NCBI RefSeq assembly: GCF_036030735.1 | Contig: NZ_CP107928.1 | Coordinates: 1,302,001 to 1,366,000, forward strand | Reading direction: 5' to 3' | Length of the DNA: 64,000 nucleotides | From: Streptomyces sp. NBC_00425 | GTDB lineage: Bacteria; Actinomycetota; Actinomycetes; Streptomycetales; Streptomycetaceae | In this document: positions 36,564-45,259 of the stretch, piece by piece | Layout of the letters: each line of letters starts with the position of its first letter | Position numbering within the stretch: the stretch's first letter is position 1 | Made by a program: the position numbers and the translations under genes | Notes under the pieces: generated by a model | Told to the model about the DNA's origin: nothing | Databases searched by the model: none | The model's input: the letters and a program-made list of their open reading frames with translations, nothing else

Positions 36564-37029
36564 TGAGCGAATTCCTTTGGTACGTACCTGTTCGGTGCGG
36601 GCAGGGAGCGCCAATTCGCCTCCGCCGACGAACGCAGGGGACCTGGCCATGATCCCCTGCACGGGTGGTTCACCTTTGCACAACTAAGTCGCGCGCAACA
36701 AGGCGAGAGCCGAAGGCGCCCATTGTTGATAGAAAGTCGATAAGCGGAAAGCGGCTCCCACCTTGTACGGCGCCTTTCCGCACGGCCGGGCGTTCCGGTC
36801 GGAATCCGTTCTTGCGCCCCGTGTGAAACACGCGCACGCGGCAGGGCTCCGCGCACGCTCCCGCCGCACCGGCCCGGGTAGTTGGGTGGAACCGGCCACT
36901 TCCTCGAAGGGCCCCGCGCAGGACGGCGGCTCTCCTGCGCGAAACGGCCGCCGGCCCTGTTCCTCCCGCCCTCGGCCGGCGGCCCGGAAGGCTTCGACGT
37001 CCTCTCCTTCGGCGTCCCGTGCGAGCGCG
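36564..37029. other. Gene-free upstream region of fusion protein copy 1
   Basis: About 465 bp with no supported gene. It includes an A/T-richer stretch (about 36670-36760) that probably carries the promoter. Open frames here lack ribosome sites and domains. Confidence 0.45.
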
Positions 37030-37407
37030 CTATATCTGCCAGGAGCGCAGCCGGTCCGCCGCGCCGTACACGTCGGTCTTGCCGTCGAGGAGATCCCGGG
37101 CGAGGTCGACGAGCGCGCCGTACGGCGGATCGATGCCGACACCGCTGGTGAACATGTACGCCACCGCCGTCGCACAGGCGAAGCGGGCGTTGGCCGACGG
37201 CAGCGGCCTGAGCAGGGTGAGCGTGTGCAGCAGTGCGGCGGCCCGCCAGGCGGGGTCGGAGTCCACCCCCAGTTTGGGCGGGTCGACCCGGTGCCGGGCG
37301 ACGGCGGCGACCAGGGCCGAGAAGTCGTTGACGGTGGGCTGCTCGGGCAGGACCTCTTCATGGCGCTGGAGCAGCCAGGGCACGTCGATGTGGATGACGG
37401 CTGTCAT
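37030..37407 (-). CDS. Doc/Fic-like toxin of a toxin-antitoxin pair, degenerate Fic motif
   Basis: 125 residues. The helical Doc fold is recognisable (WLLQRHEEVLP, AAALLHTLTLLRPLPSANAR, FACATAVAYMFTSG), but the Fic motif HPFxxGNxR reads RPLPSANAR, so the catalytic His is replaced by Arg. Fic proteins add AMP or phosphate to targets such as EF-Tu. Without the His this copy may be inactive, act differently, or belong to the divergent Streptomyces branch annotated as fic-family toxins. ATG lies 3 bp after the antitoxin stop, so the pair is translationally coupled, antitoxin first. Confidence 0.75.
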   Translation of the reverse strand: MTAVIHIDVPWLLQRHEEVLPEQPTVNDFSALVAAVARHRVDPPKLGVDSDPAWRAAALLHTLTLLRPLPSANARFACATAVAYMFTSGVGIDPPYGALVDLARDLLDGKTDVYGAADRLRSWQI

Positions 37408-37410
37408 CGG

Positions 37411-37656
37411 TCAGGCGACCCGCCCCTCGCTCCTGGCGGAGCGCTCGTCGTCGGGGAAGGCGGCCGCGAACTCGTCGGCATGGGACGCGAAGAACCTGCG
37501 GAATTCCTCCGCGCCCTCCTGCAGCGCCCGGTGCCGCGCGATGTCGGCCGCGGCCGCCTCCCGCACGAGTGCCTTCATCGACGTACCGCGTTCCTTGGCG
37601 ATCTGCCGCAGGTCCTCCAGCTCGCGATCGCTGAACTCCACATTGAGGGCTGGCAT
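37411..37656 (-). CDS. Antitoxin, ribbon-helix-helix type
   Basis: 81 residues from ATG with GAAGG upstream. The N-terminal MPALNVEFSDRELEDLR strand-helix and SMKALVREAAAADIAR form a ribbon-helix-helix DNA-binding fold. The C-terminal acidic helical tail would wrap the toxin. It is first in a two-gene operon with the Doc/Fic-like protein and probably represses its own promoter. The open frame continues upstream past the ATG, but the conserved start and ribosome site define this one. Confidence 0.8.
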   Translation of the reverse strand: MPALNVEFSDRELEDLRQIAKERGTSMKALVREAAAADIARHRALQEGAEEFRRFFASHADEFAAAFPDDERSARSEGRVA

Positions 37657-37766
37657 GCCCTTCACGGTACCGCGCGGGTACTTACTCGTAAATCTCCCCA
37701 GGTCAAACTGATGACCGCGCGGTACCAGAAGGTGTTCGTCCGTGCACGATCGCGACCGGTCGCGTC

Positions 37767-40007
37767 CTATTGCTGATCCGCCACGAAGGACGCCATCCGG
37801 GCCAGCGCCGCATTCCAGTTGATCGCGGTCTCGTTCGTCGACCAGGACTGAATGTCGTCGATGTAGCAGAACTGCCCGACGCACCCCTGGAGCTTGCTCT
37901 GCGCATAGGGGTCCTGGATGCTCGAGTTCGGTCCGCCCGCGAGCGTCCCGGCCGGCGGGTCCGGCAGGTTCGGGTCGAGCTGGTGGGCGTACCAACGGCT
38001 GTGCTGACGGTGGGAGTTCACCTCGCCGTAGCCGGTGACGTACGAGATGTTGAGGGCGTTGCGGCCGAGGACGTAGTCCATGCTCTCGACGGCGGCGTCA
38101 CGGTACTTCGAGGCGCCGGTCAGATCGTAGGCGGTGGCGATCACCACGGCGTTGTTCAGGACCTGGTGGCTCGAACCCCAGTCGTAGAGATTGTTGTCGG
38201 GCGCGTAGGGCATGCCGTACGGCTGTGCCGCCAGCGCGGCCAGATACGTGTCCGCGCCGCGCACCACCGAGCGGCGCACCTTGTCCCGTCCCGGCAGCAT
38301 GCTGGGCACGAGGGCGAGGTCGAGCCGACCGGCGGCGGCCGTGCGGGACCAGTCGAAGCCGTAGGGGCCGAACACGTCGGCGATGTGCACGGGCGAACCG
38401 GCGACGAAGTCGGCGTACCGCTTCTCCCCCGTGGTCAGGTACAGCTCGGCAGCCGCCCAGTAGAACTCGTCGGTCGCGTCGGTGTCGTTGTAGGCGCCTC
38501 CGCCGGTGGCGTCGGCCGGATCGGCGTACACCTGCGGGTGCGCCACGGCCGCCGCCCAGGCGGTGCGCGCCGCCTTCAGCGCCTTCGCCGCGAACGCCTT
38601 GTCGTAGGGCTTGTAGAGCCGGGCCGCCTGGGCGGCGGTGGCGGCCAGGTTGAGGGTCGCGGTGGTCGTCGGCGGGTGCAGCTCGCGCTTTTGCGGGTCG
38701 TCGTCAGGCAGCAGCGGCAGGCCCGTCCACTGTTCGTCGTGGACCTTGTGATGGGCCATGCCCGCCAGCGGCTGACCGGCCGGCACCTGCATCCTCAGCA
38801 GGAAGTCCAGCTCCCAGCGGGCCTCGTCGAGGACGTCCGGCGTCCTGTTGCCGCTCTCGGGCAGGGCGAGCGTGCCGTCGCCGAGCGCGGCAGGATGCCC
38901 GGTGCGGGCGTGCAGGGAGCGTTCGTAGGTGCTCATCAGCTCCCAGACCGCGATACCCCCGTTGACGACGTACTTGCCGTGGTCCCCGGCGTCGTACCAG
39001 CCGCCGGAGACGTCGAGGGCGTAGTCGCACACCCCGGGCTGACAGGGCACCGACGCGTCACCCCGGTTGGGCGCGACGCCCACGTGTCCGGCGGCCCTGC
39101 CGTATCCGGGCCGCAGGTCGTCGCGGATCGCGATACCGCTGCGCTGCGTGTAGTAGTACTTCGCCGCGTCGACCCGCAACCGGCGGTAGGCGGCCGTGCC
39201 GATGTCGAACGGGCGGCTGGTCTCGCCGTCGGCGACCAGGGTGAATCCGGTGCCGCCCTTGCGGTAGGCCCCGAAGTCGATGGAGTGCACGCGCTGTCCG
39301 GACGAGGCGTCGAGGCCGCGCGGCACGCTCCAGCCCTTCGCGACCGTCGTCCCGGCGGCGTTCTTCAGCCGCCAGGGCAGCTTGCCCGCGGCGTCCGTCA
39401 CCAGCGTGGCGTTCTTCGGCCCGCCGGGCAGGTAGGCGACCTGGTTGACGCGCACCCGCGGTCCGGTGTCGGGCTCGTACACCTCGGGCGGCACCCCGCC
39501 CAGCAGCGACACGTCGTCCAGGCAGAACCGCCAGGGGTCGGCGCTGCCGCCGACCTGGAAGGCGACCTGCCCCTGCGCGCTGTCGACGGGCGCGGTGAAG
39601 GTGTACGCGTACGAACCCCCCGACGCGCTCAGCACCGGGGTCGCCTCGTACCAGGTGTCGTACGGTGCGGCCCCGAGGCCCACGACAGCGCGCACCACAT
39701 GCCCCTCGGGCACTCCGGAGGCGCTGAAGGAGAAACGGTACGTCGACCCCTTCTGCAGGGTGATGTCGTTCTGGCCGACGGCGGAGTCCCAGCGGTTGGC
39801 GGTGCCGCCGGGCACGTCCGCGCAGAGCCTGCCGTCGGCGAGGCCTGCGCTGACGTTACTGGTCCACCACGGGTCGGCGGTCGTGTCGAAGCCGCCGTTC
39901 CTGACCTGTTCGGTCTCGTCGGCACCGGCCTGCTGGGCGGGCAGCGCGGTGAGCGCCGCGCCCAGCAGGGCCGCGAGGGACAGCAGGGCCGTTCTGCGTC
40001 GTTTCAC
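37767..40007 (-). CDS. Secreted GH9 endoglucanase with N-terminal CBM and Ig-like domain
   Basis: 746 residues from GTG (GAGGAG upstream). Domains in order: signal peptide (about 1-30), CBM4/9-type beta-sandwich (about 35-170, [14 protein letters not shown]), cellulase Ig-like domain (about 185-275, [13 protein letters not shown]) and the GH9 catalytic barrel. The barrel has [15 protein letters not shown] (catalytic base Asp), NSHRQHSRW (His) and [13 protein letters not shown] (acid Glu). It cleaves beta-1,4-glucan outside the cell. A CebR operator 53 bp upstream indicates induction by cello-oligosaccharides. All key residues are present. Confidence 0.95.
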   Translation of the reverse strand: MKRRRTALLSLAALLGAALTALPAQQAGADETEQVRNGGFDTTADPWWTSNVSAGLADGRLCADVPGGTANRWDSAVGQNDITLQKGSTYRFSFSASGVPEGHVVRAVVGLGAAPYDTWYEATPVLSASGGSYAYTFTAPVDSAQGQVAFQVGGSADPWRFCLDDVSLLGGVPPEVYEPDTGPRVRVNQVAYLPGGPKNATLVTDAAGKLPWRLKNAAGTTVAKGWSVPRGLDASSGQRVHSIDFGAYRKGGTGFTLVADGETSRPFDIGTAAYRRLRVDAAKYYYTQRSGIAIRDDLRPGYGRAAGHVGVAPNRGDASVPCQPGVCDYALDVSGGWYDAGDHGKYVVNGGIAVWELMSTYERSLHARTGHPAALGDGTLALPESGNRTPDVLDEARWELDFLLRMQVPAGQPLAGMAHHKVHDEQWTGLPLLPDDDPQKRELHPPTTTATLNLAATAAQAARLYKPYDKAFAAKALKAARTAWAAAVAHPQVYADPADATGGGAYNDTDATDEFYWAAAELYLTTGEKRYADFVAGSPVHIADVFGPYGFDWSRTAAAGRLDLALVPSMLPGRDKVRRSVVRGADTYLAALAAQPYGMPYAPDNNLYDWGSSHQVLNNAVVIATAYDLTGASKYRDAAVESMDYVLGRNALNISYVTGYGEVNSHRQHSRWYAHQLDPNLPDPPAGTLAGGPNSSIQDPYAQSKLQGCVGQFCYIDDIQSWSTNETAINWNAALARMASFVADQQ

Positions 40008-40059
40008 GTCCGGGCTCCTCGAAAGACGCGGGGCGCTCCGTACCGGACCGGGCGGCCGA

Positions 40060-40073
40060 TGGGAGCGCTCCCA
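40060..40073. promoter_or_regulatory. CebR operator (cellobiose repressor box)
   Basis: TGGGAGCGCTCCCA is the perfect 14-bp palindrome recognised by CebR/CelR, the LacI-family repressor of cellulose use in actinobacteria. It lies 53 bp upstream of the GH9 start codon, in promoter position. Confidence 0.95.
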
Positions 40074-40256
40074 GGGAGGGGTCGAGGGACATGCTTGTTG
40101 CAGTCATGACACCCCGTCAACGGTGCGGACGAAATGACCTCGGGCCGTTGCCGGCGGGGCCGGGGCGTGCCGGCGGCGGCCGTGCGGACGGGGCGTTGTC
40201 AGTGGGGCGTCCTAGGGTGGACAGTCCGCACAGCACTGCGAGAACGGGGAGCCTCC

Positions 40257-40823
40257 ATGACCACTCTGCCCGACCGGCCGCGTACGGCCCTGCTCGTCAT
40301 CGACGTCCAGAAGGGCGTGGTGGCGGGCGCGCCCCGGCGCGACGAGGTGATCGCCAACATCGGCGCCCTGATCGACACCGCCCGCGCGCAGGGCGCTCCG
40401 GTCGTCTGGATACAGCACTCGGACGGCGAACTGGTGCGCGGCAGCGAGAACTGGCAGTACGTCGAGGAGCTGGTCCGCCTCGATCCGGAGCCGCTCGTGC
40501 ACAAGACCTACTTCGACTCCTTCGAGGACACGGAGCTGGAGTCGGTGCTCGCCGAACACGGGGTGGGCCGGGTCTTCGTCACGGGTGCGCAGACGGACGC
40601 GTGCATCCGCTCGACCCTGCACGGAGCCTTCGTGCGGGGCTACGACGTGACGCTGGTCGGTGACGCGCACACCACGGAGGATCTCAGCCAGTACGGCGCG
40701 CCCGCCCCGGAGCAGGTCATCGCCCACACCAACCTGTACTGGTCGTGGCAGAGCGCGCCCGGCCGCAGCGCGGGCACGGTGGACACGGCGAAGGTGACGT
40801 TCGAGGGGACCGCGACGGGCTGA
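40257..40823 (+). CDS. Isochorismatase-family cysteine hydrolase
   Basis: 188 residues. The triad is visible: ALLVIDVQKG (Asp about 17), VHKTYFDSF (Lys) and VTGAQTDACIRST (Cys in the cis-peptide motif). This matches the YecD/PncA-like single-domain cysteine hydrolases that act on amides or isochorismate. The substrate is not defined. ATG follows GGGGAG. It is divergent from the GH9 gene, about 250 bp from its start codon. Confidence 0.88.
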   Translation: MTTLPDRPRTALLVIDVQKGVVAGAPRRDEVIANIGALIDTARAQGAPVVWIQHSDGELVRGSENWQYVEELVRLDPEPLVHKTYFDSFEDTELESVLAEHGVGRVFVTGAQTDACIRSTLHGAFVRGYDVTLVGDAHTTEDLSQYGAPAPEQVIAHTNLYWSWQSAPGRSAGTVDTAKVTFEGTATG

Positions 40824-41508
40824 GCCGCTCCCGCGAGGGCAGGGCCAGGCGGGGCGGCGTGAGGGGCGGGCGGGCGCCCGCGCGGTCGCCTTGCGGGCTC
40901 CGGCCTCGACGGCGCGCACGACGGGGAGCGCCTTGCCGCGGAACGCGGTGCGCACGCCCTTGAGGCGGAGCCCTCGTCCGGGTCGGAGCGGAAGATGTCG
41001 GTCGCCGGCGTCCGCGTGCCGGCCGGTCGGGGCGGTGGGTCCGACGGCGTCGCCTGGCGCGAACCGCCGGCCGTCACGCAGCGGTACCGTGTGGCGCCCC
41101 GGCCCGCTCCTTGCGTGCGCGGCGACCAGGGCCGGCGGGGCGCCGAGGACTGCTCCGGCGGCCGGTGCGACCGCGGGGGCGGCGAGGACCGGTCTGCGCG
41201 TGACCGACGTGGACGGCTCTCCCCGCATCCGGACATCGGAATCGGAAGTCCTCGCAACTCATCGCCGCCCAACAGGATCTGACGACGCCCCACTCCGGCC
41301 CGTCCAGGGTGCGGAAATCCCCCTGCGTCCTCGTGAACCCTCTGGGCCGCTCTCGGTGAAGATCGGCCGGTTCTGCCTCTTGACCCCGGCGCACGTCCGC
41401 TGTGCGGCCGCCCCACAGGGGTTCCGGTCCACGCGCGGGCCGTACGCACTAGGCTGGAACGGAAGTGACCTGCCTGTTCACTGTGAGTGCCCGCACGGGA
41501 GTGGCGAG
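40824..41508. other. Gene-free region before the third SpoIIE gene
   Basis: About 685 bp. Its left part contains the possible degraded reading frame listed below. The right end includes the promoter region and GGGAG ribosome site of the next gene. Nothing else is supported. Confidence 0.4.
40845..41228 (-). pseudogene. Possible remnant of a secreted protein gene
   Basis: The minus strand keeps strong G/C third-position bias and begins with a plausible exported start (MRGEPSTSVTRRPVLAAPAV, then Ala/Gly/Pro-rich). A likely +1 or -1 shift separates IFRSDPDEG in one frame from LRLKGVRTAFRGKALPVVRA in another. The frame then runs antisense into the isochorismatase gene. I cannot name the parent family. 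It may be only a codon-bias shadow. Confidence 0.25.
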
Positions 41509-43875
41509 ATGAGCCCGGAGTATCCGTTCGACGAGGCCGCGACGGCCCGGGCCGTCGTCGACGACGTCGGCACGCTCATCGGGTGGAACGAGGGCGCCCG
41601 GGCCCTCCTCGGCTGGTCCCCGGACGAGGTCGTGGGCCGGCCCGCCGCGGAACTCCTGAGCGAGGCCCTGCCCCTCCCCACCGGTTCCCGCTGGGACGGA
41701 ACGGTGACTTTGCGCCACCGCGACGGCCGACCGATGCCGACCTGGCTGCTCGCCCACCACAGCCGGTCCGAGGACGGCCGGCCCGGGCAGTGGCTCGTCG
41801 TCACCCCTCTCACCGGGAACGGTCCCGCCCCCTCGGAGGAGCCGCTCGCCACTGCGGGGCTGGTCCAGTCCCCCTGCCCGGTGGCGGTCTACGACGAACA
41901 GCTACGGCTGCGCCGGATCAACGACGCGATGAGCGACGTCATCGGGCTGCCCGAGGAGCGCGTCAAGGGCCTGCGGCTCTCCGAGATCGGCGGCCTGTCG
42001 CAGAGCTCCGAACTGGAACGGCACATGCTCCAGGTGCTCCACAGCGGCCGGGCCCAGGACGTCGAGACGTACCTGCGGACCGGCGGTGAGGGCCGCGCGC
42101 ACGCCTGGCTGGCCCGGATGGCGCCGGTGACCGATCCGGCCGGCCGGATCCGGGGCGTGTGCCTGGCCGCCCACGACTTCACCGAGCACCACCGCTCCCG
42201 TGAGCGGCTCCAGCTGGTCAACGAGGCGAGCGTGCGCATCGGCAGCACCCTCGACGTGACGCGCACGGCCCAGGAGCTGGCCGAGGTGTGCGTCCCCGCG
42301 CTCGCGGACTTCGTCAGCGTCGACCTGCTCGACCCGCAGGACGGCGAACCCCCGGCCCGGTTCGTCCCGCCGGTGAGTCTGCGACGCGCGGCGCACCACT
42401 CGGTCAACGCCGGCAGCCCCGAGGCGGTGGCCGAGCCCGGCGAGGCACAGGACTTTCCGGCCGGGTCGCCGCAGGCCGACTCGCTGGCCGCGGGCCGCAC
42501 CATCGTCGGCACGGTGGCCGGCGGCGGTCTGGACGCCTGGCTGGAATGGGACCCGGCACGCGCCGCCCGGGTGCGCGAGCTCGGCATCCACTCCACGATG
42601 TCCGTGCCGATCCAGGCCCGGGGCGTCACCCTCGGCGTCGCCGTCCTCACCCGGTTCCGCCGGCCCGAGCCCTTCTCCCCGGACGACCTGCTGCTGGCGG
42701 AGGAGGTCACGACCCGGGCCGCCGTCTGCATCGACAACGCCCGCCGCTACTCCCGCGAACGCGAGACGGCCCTCGCCCTGCAGCGCAGCCTGCTGCCGCG
42801 GACCCTGCCGCGCACGGCGGCCGTCGAGGCCGCCTCCCGCTATCTGCCGGCCGCCCGCGCCGGGGTCGGCGGCGACTGGTTCGACGTCATCCCGCTGTCC
42901 GGGATGCGCGTGGCCATGGTCGTCGGGGACGTCGTCGGACACGGCGTCCAGGCCTCGGCCACCATGGGCCGGCTGCGCACCGCCGTGCGCACCCTCGCCG
43001 ACATCGACCTGGCCCCCGACGAGCTGCTCACCCACCTGGACGACCTGGTGGTCCGGCTGTCGGAGGAGGCCGGCGGCGAGGGCAGCCCCGGCGAGGTCGG
43101 CGCGACCTGCCTGTACGCGGTGTACGACCCGGTGTCGCGGCGCTGCAGCCTGGCGCGCGCCGGTCACCCCCCGCCGGTGCTGCTCCGGCCGGACGGCACG
43201 CCCCGGCGGATCGAGCTGCCCGCCGGTCCCCCGCTGGGCGTGGGCGGGCTGCCGTTCGAGTCGGCCGAGCTGGAGGTGGCCGAGGGCAGTGTGCTCGCCT
43301 TCTACACCGACGGCCTGACCGAGTCCCGCGAGCGGGACGCGGACGCCGGTCACCGGCTGCTCAGGGAGGCTCTGGCAGACCCGTCGGACTCCCTGGACGA
43401 GACCTGCGACCGGATCCTGCACACCCTGCTGCCGCCCGGCGGGGCCGCCGACGACGTGGCGCTGCTGCTCGCACGCACCCGGGGCCTGCCCGCCTCCCAG
43501 GTCGCGACCTGGGACATCCCCGCCGACCCCGCGCTGGTCGCGCCGATCCGCAAGCAGGCCGTCGAGCAGTTGTCGCGCTGGGAGCTGAGCGACGCGTCGT
43601 TCACCACCGAACTGGTGGTGAGCGAGCTCGTCACCAACGCGATCCGGTACGGCTCCCGCCCCATCCGGCTGCGGCTCATCCATGACGCGACGACGCTGAT
43701 CTGCGAGGTCTCCGACCACAGCCACACAGCCCCGCACCTGCGCCGGGCCAAGACCTGGGACGAGGGCGGTCGCGGCCTGCTCCTGGTCGCCCAGCTCACC
43801 CAGCGCTGGGGCAGCCGGCACACGGCCGAGGGCAAGACGATCTGGGCGGAGCTGGCGCTCCTCGAGGAGGGGTGA
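41509..43875 (+). CDS. SpoIIE-family phosphatase/anti-sigma kinase fusion (PAS-PAS-GAF-PP2C-HATPase)
   Basis: 788 residues. In order: PAS (about 10-110, TLIGWNEGARALLGW), PAS (about 115-235, VAVYDEQLRLRRINDAM), GAF (about 250-420), SpoIIE/PP2C (about 430-650, GVGGDWFDVIP, VVGDVVGHG, LARAGHPPPVLLR, FYTDGLTESR, ADDVALLLAR) and RsbW-type HATPase (about 660-785, VVSELVTNAIRYG, GGRGLLLVAQL). Predicted to set the phosphorylation state of an anti-anti-sigma factor. The start ATG has GGGAG upstream; an open frame extends upstream but loses codon bias. It stands alone, with the permease downstream having its own start region. Confidence 0.88.
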   Translation: MSPEYPFDEAATARAVVDDVGTLIGWNEGARALLGWSPDEVVGRPAAELLSEALPLPTGSRWDGTVTLRHRDGRPMPTWLLAHHSRSEDGRPGQWLVVTPLTGNGPAPSEEPLATAGLVQSPCPVAVYDEQLRLRRINDAMSDVIGLPEERVKGLRLSEIGGLSQSSELERHMLQVLHSGRAQDVETYLRTGGEGRAHAWLARMAPVTDPAGRIRGVCLAAHDFTEHHRSRERLQLVNEASVRIGSTLDVTRTAQELAEVCVPALADFVSVDLLDPQDGEPPARFVPPVSLRRAAHHSVNAGSPEAVAEPGEAQDFPAGSPQADSLAAGRTIVGTVAGGGLDAWLEWDPARAARVRELGIHSTMSVPIQARGVTLGVAVLTRFRRPEPFSPDDLLLAEEVTTRAAVCIDNARRYSRERETALALQRSLLPRTLPRTAAVEAASRYLPAARAGVGGDWFDVIPLSGMRVAMVVGDVVGHGVQASATMGRLRTAVRTLADIDLAPDELLTHLDDLVVRLSEEAGGEGSPGEVGATCLYAVYDPVSRRCSLARAGHPPPVLLRPDGTPRRIELPAGPPLGVGGLPFESAELEVAEGSVLAFYTDGLTESRERDADAGHRLLREALADPSDSLDETCDRILHTLLPPGGAADDVALLLARTRGLPASQVATWDIPADPALVAPIRKQAVEQLSRWELSDASFTTELVVSELVTNAIRYGSRPIRLRLIHDATTLICEVSDHSHTAPHLRRAKTWDEGGRGLLLVAQLTQRWGSRHTAEGKTIWAELALLEEG

Positions 43876-43993
43876 GGCGGTCCTCCCGCCGACCCGGCCT
43901 GGCGGGGCTCTTACCCGAACATGTTTTCATGGACGGGCTCCCGGACCTCCTCGATGGGCGGGCAGCGTCCCGACCCCGTCCCGGAGAACAGCC

Positions 43994-45250
43994 CTGAACA
44001 CCCCGCTCGCCGAAAGTCTGTCCGTCCTCCTGCTCGCCGCCGCTCTCGGCTGGGCGGTGCTGCGCCCTGCCGGCCGGTCGGAGGCCCTGGTCGCCGTTCC
44101 CGCAGCGGCGGCGGTGATCGCCCTGGGCGCGGTGTCGCCGGACCACGCCCTGGCGGAAGCCGAACGTCTCGGGCCGGTCGTCGGCTTCCTCGCCGCGGTG
44201 CTGGTGCTGGCGCACCTGTGCGACGTCGAGGGACTGTTCACCGCCTGCGGCGCGTGGATGGCCCGCCGGGCGGCCGGCCGGCCCCGGCGCCTGCTGGCCG
44301 CGGTGTTCGTGCTGGCGTCGGCGGTGACGGCGGCGCTCAGTCTGGACGCCACGGTGGTGCTGCTGACGCCGGTGGTGTTCGCCACCGCCGCCCGGATGGG
44401 GGTGCGGTCGAGGCCGCACGTCTATGCATGCGCGCACCTGTCGAACACCGCCTCGCTGCTGCTGCCGGTCTCCAACCTGACCAACCTGCTGGCGTTCGCC
44501 GCGAGCGGGCTGAGCTTCACGCGCTTCGCCGCCCTGATGGCGCTGCCGTGGGTGGTCGCGATCGGCGCCGAGTACCTGGTCCTGCGACGGTTCTTCGCCG
44601 CCGATCTGCCCGCTGCCGAGCCCACCGCCGACGACGGTCCGGAGCCCAAGCTGCCGCTGTTCGCGCTGGTCACCGTGGCCTGCACGCTGGCGGGATTCGT
44701 GGTGGCCTCCGCGGTCGGGGTCGAACCGGCCTGGGCCGCGCTGGCCGGCGCCCTCGTCATGGCCGGGCGGGCGCTGGCGCGACGTCGTGTGACGCCGGTC
44801 GCCGTGGTGCGGGCGTCCGCGCCGGGGTTCCTCGCGTTCGTGCTGGCGCTCGGGATCGTGGTGCGCGCGGTGGTCGACAACGGGCTCGCCGGCGCGTTGC
44901 GGCACGTGCTGCCCGGCGGCTCGGGTCTGCTCGCGCTGCTGGCCGTCGCCGCAGTGGCCGCCGTCCTCGCGAACCTGATCAACAACCTGCCCGCGGTGCT
45001 GGTCCTGGTGCCGCTCGCCGCCCCGGCGGGGACCGGGGCGGTGCTCGCGGTGCTGCTCGGGGTGAACATCGGCCCGAACCTGACCTACGCCGGATCCCTC
45101 GCGACGCTGCTGTGGCGGCGTGTGGTGCAGGAGCGTGACGAGCGCGTCGAGGTCGGCGAGTTCACCCGGCTCGGCCTGCTCACGGTGCCGGCCGCGCTGG
45201 TCCCGGCCGTGGTGGCGCTGTGGGCCTCGCTCCAGGTGATCGGCGCCTGA
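43994..45250 (+). CDS. ArsB/SLC13-like permease, probable CTG start
   Basis: 418 residues if CTG at 43994 is used. A GGAG ribosome site lies exactly 7 nt upstream, and the resulting N-terminus LNTPLAESLSVLLLAAALGW completes helix 1. No ATG, GTG or TTG exists in frame upstream; GTG at 44057 would remove that helix. About ten to eleven helices follow, with the ion-transporter motifs DATVVLLTPVVF, LSNTASLLLPVSNLTNLL and VLANLINNLPAVLVLVPL. Members export arsenite or take up dicarboxylates; no ars genes are nearby, so the substrate is open. Its stop is 10 bp from the stop of the convergent fusion-protein gene. Confidence 0.82.
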   Translation: MNTPLAESLSVLLLAAALGWAVLRPAGRSEALVAVPAAAAVIALGAVSPDHALAEAERLGPVVGFLAAVLVLAHLCDVEGLFTACGAWMARRAAGRPRRLLAAVFVLASAVTAALSLDATVVLLTPVVFATAARMGVRSRPHVYACAHLSNTASLLLPVSNLTNLLAFAASGLSFTRFAALMALPWVVAIGAEYLVLRRFFAADLPAAEPTADDGPEPKLPLFALVTVACTLAGFVVASAVGVEPAWAALAGALVMAGRALARRRVTPVAVVRASAPGFLAFVLALGIVVRAVVDNGLAGALRHVLPGGSGLLALLAVAAVAAVLANLINNLPAVLVLVPLAAPAGTGAVLAVLLGVNIGPNLTYAGSLATLLWRRVVQERDERVEVGEFTRLGLLTVPAALVPAVVALWASLQVIGA

Positions 45251-45259
45251 CCGCCCGGT

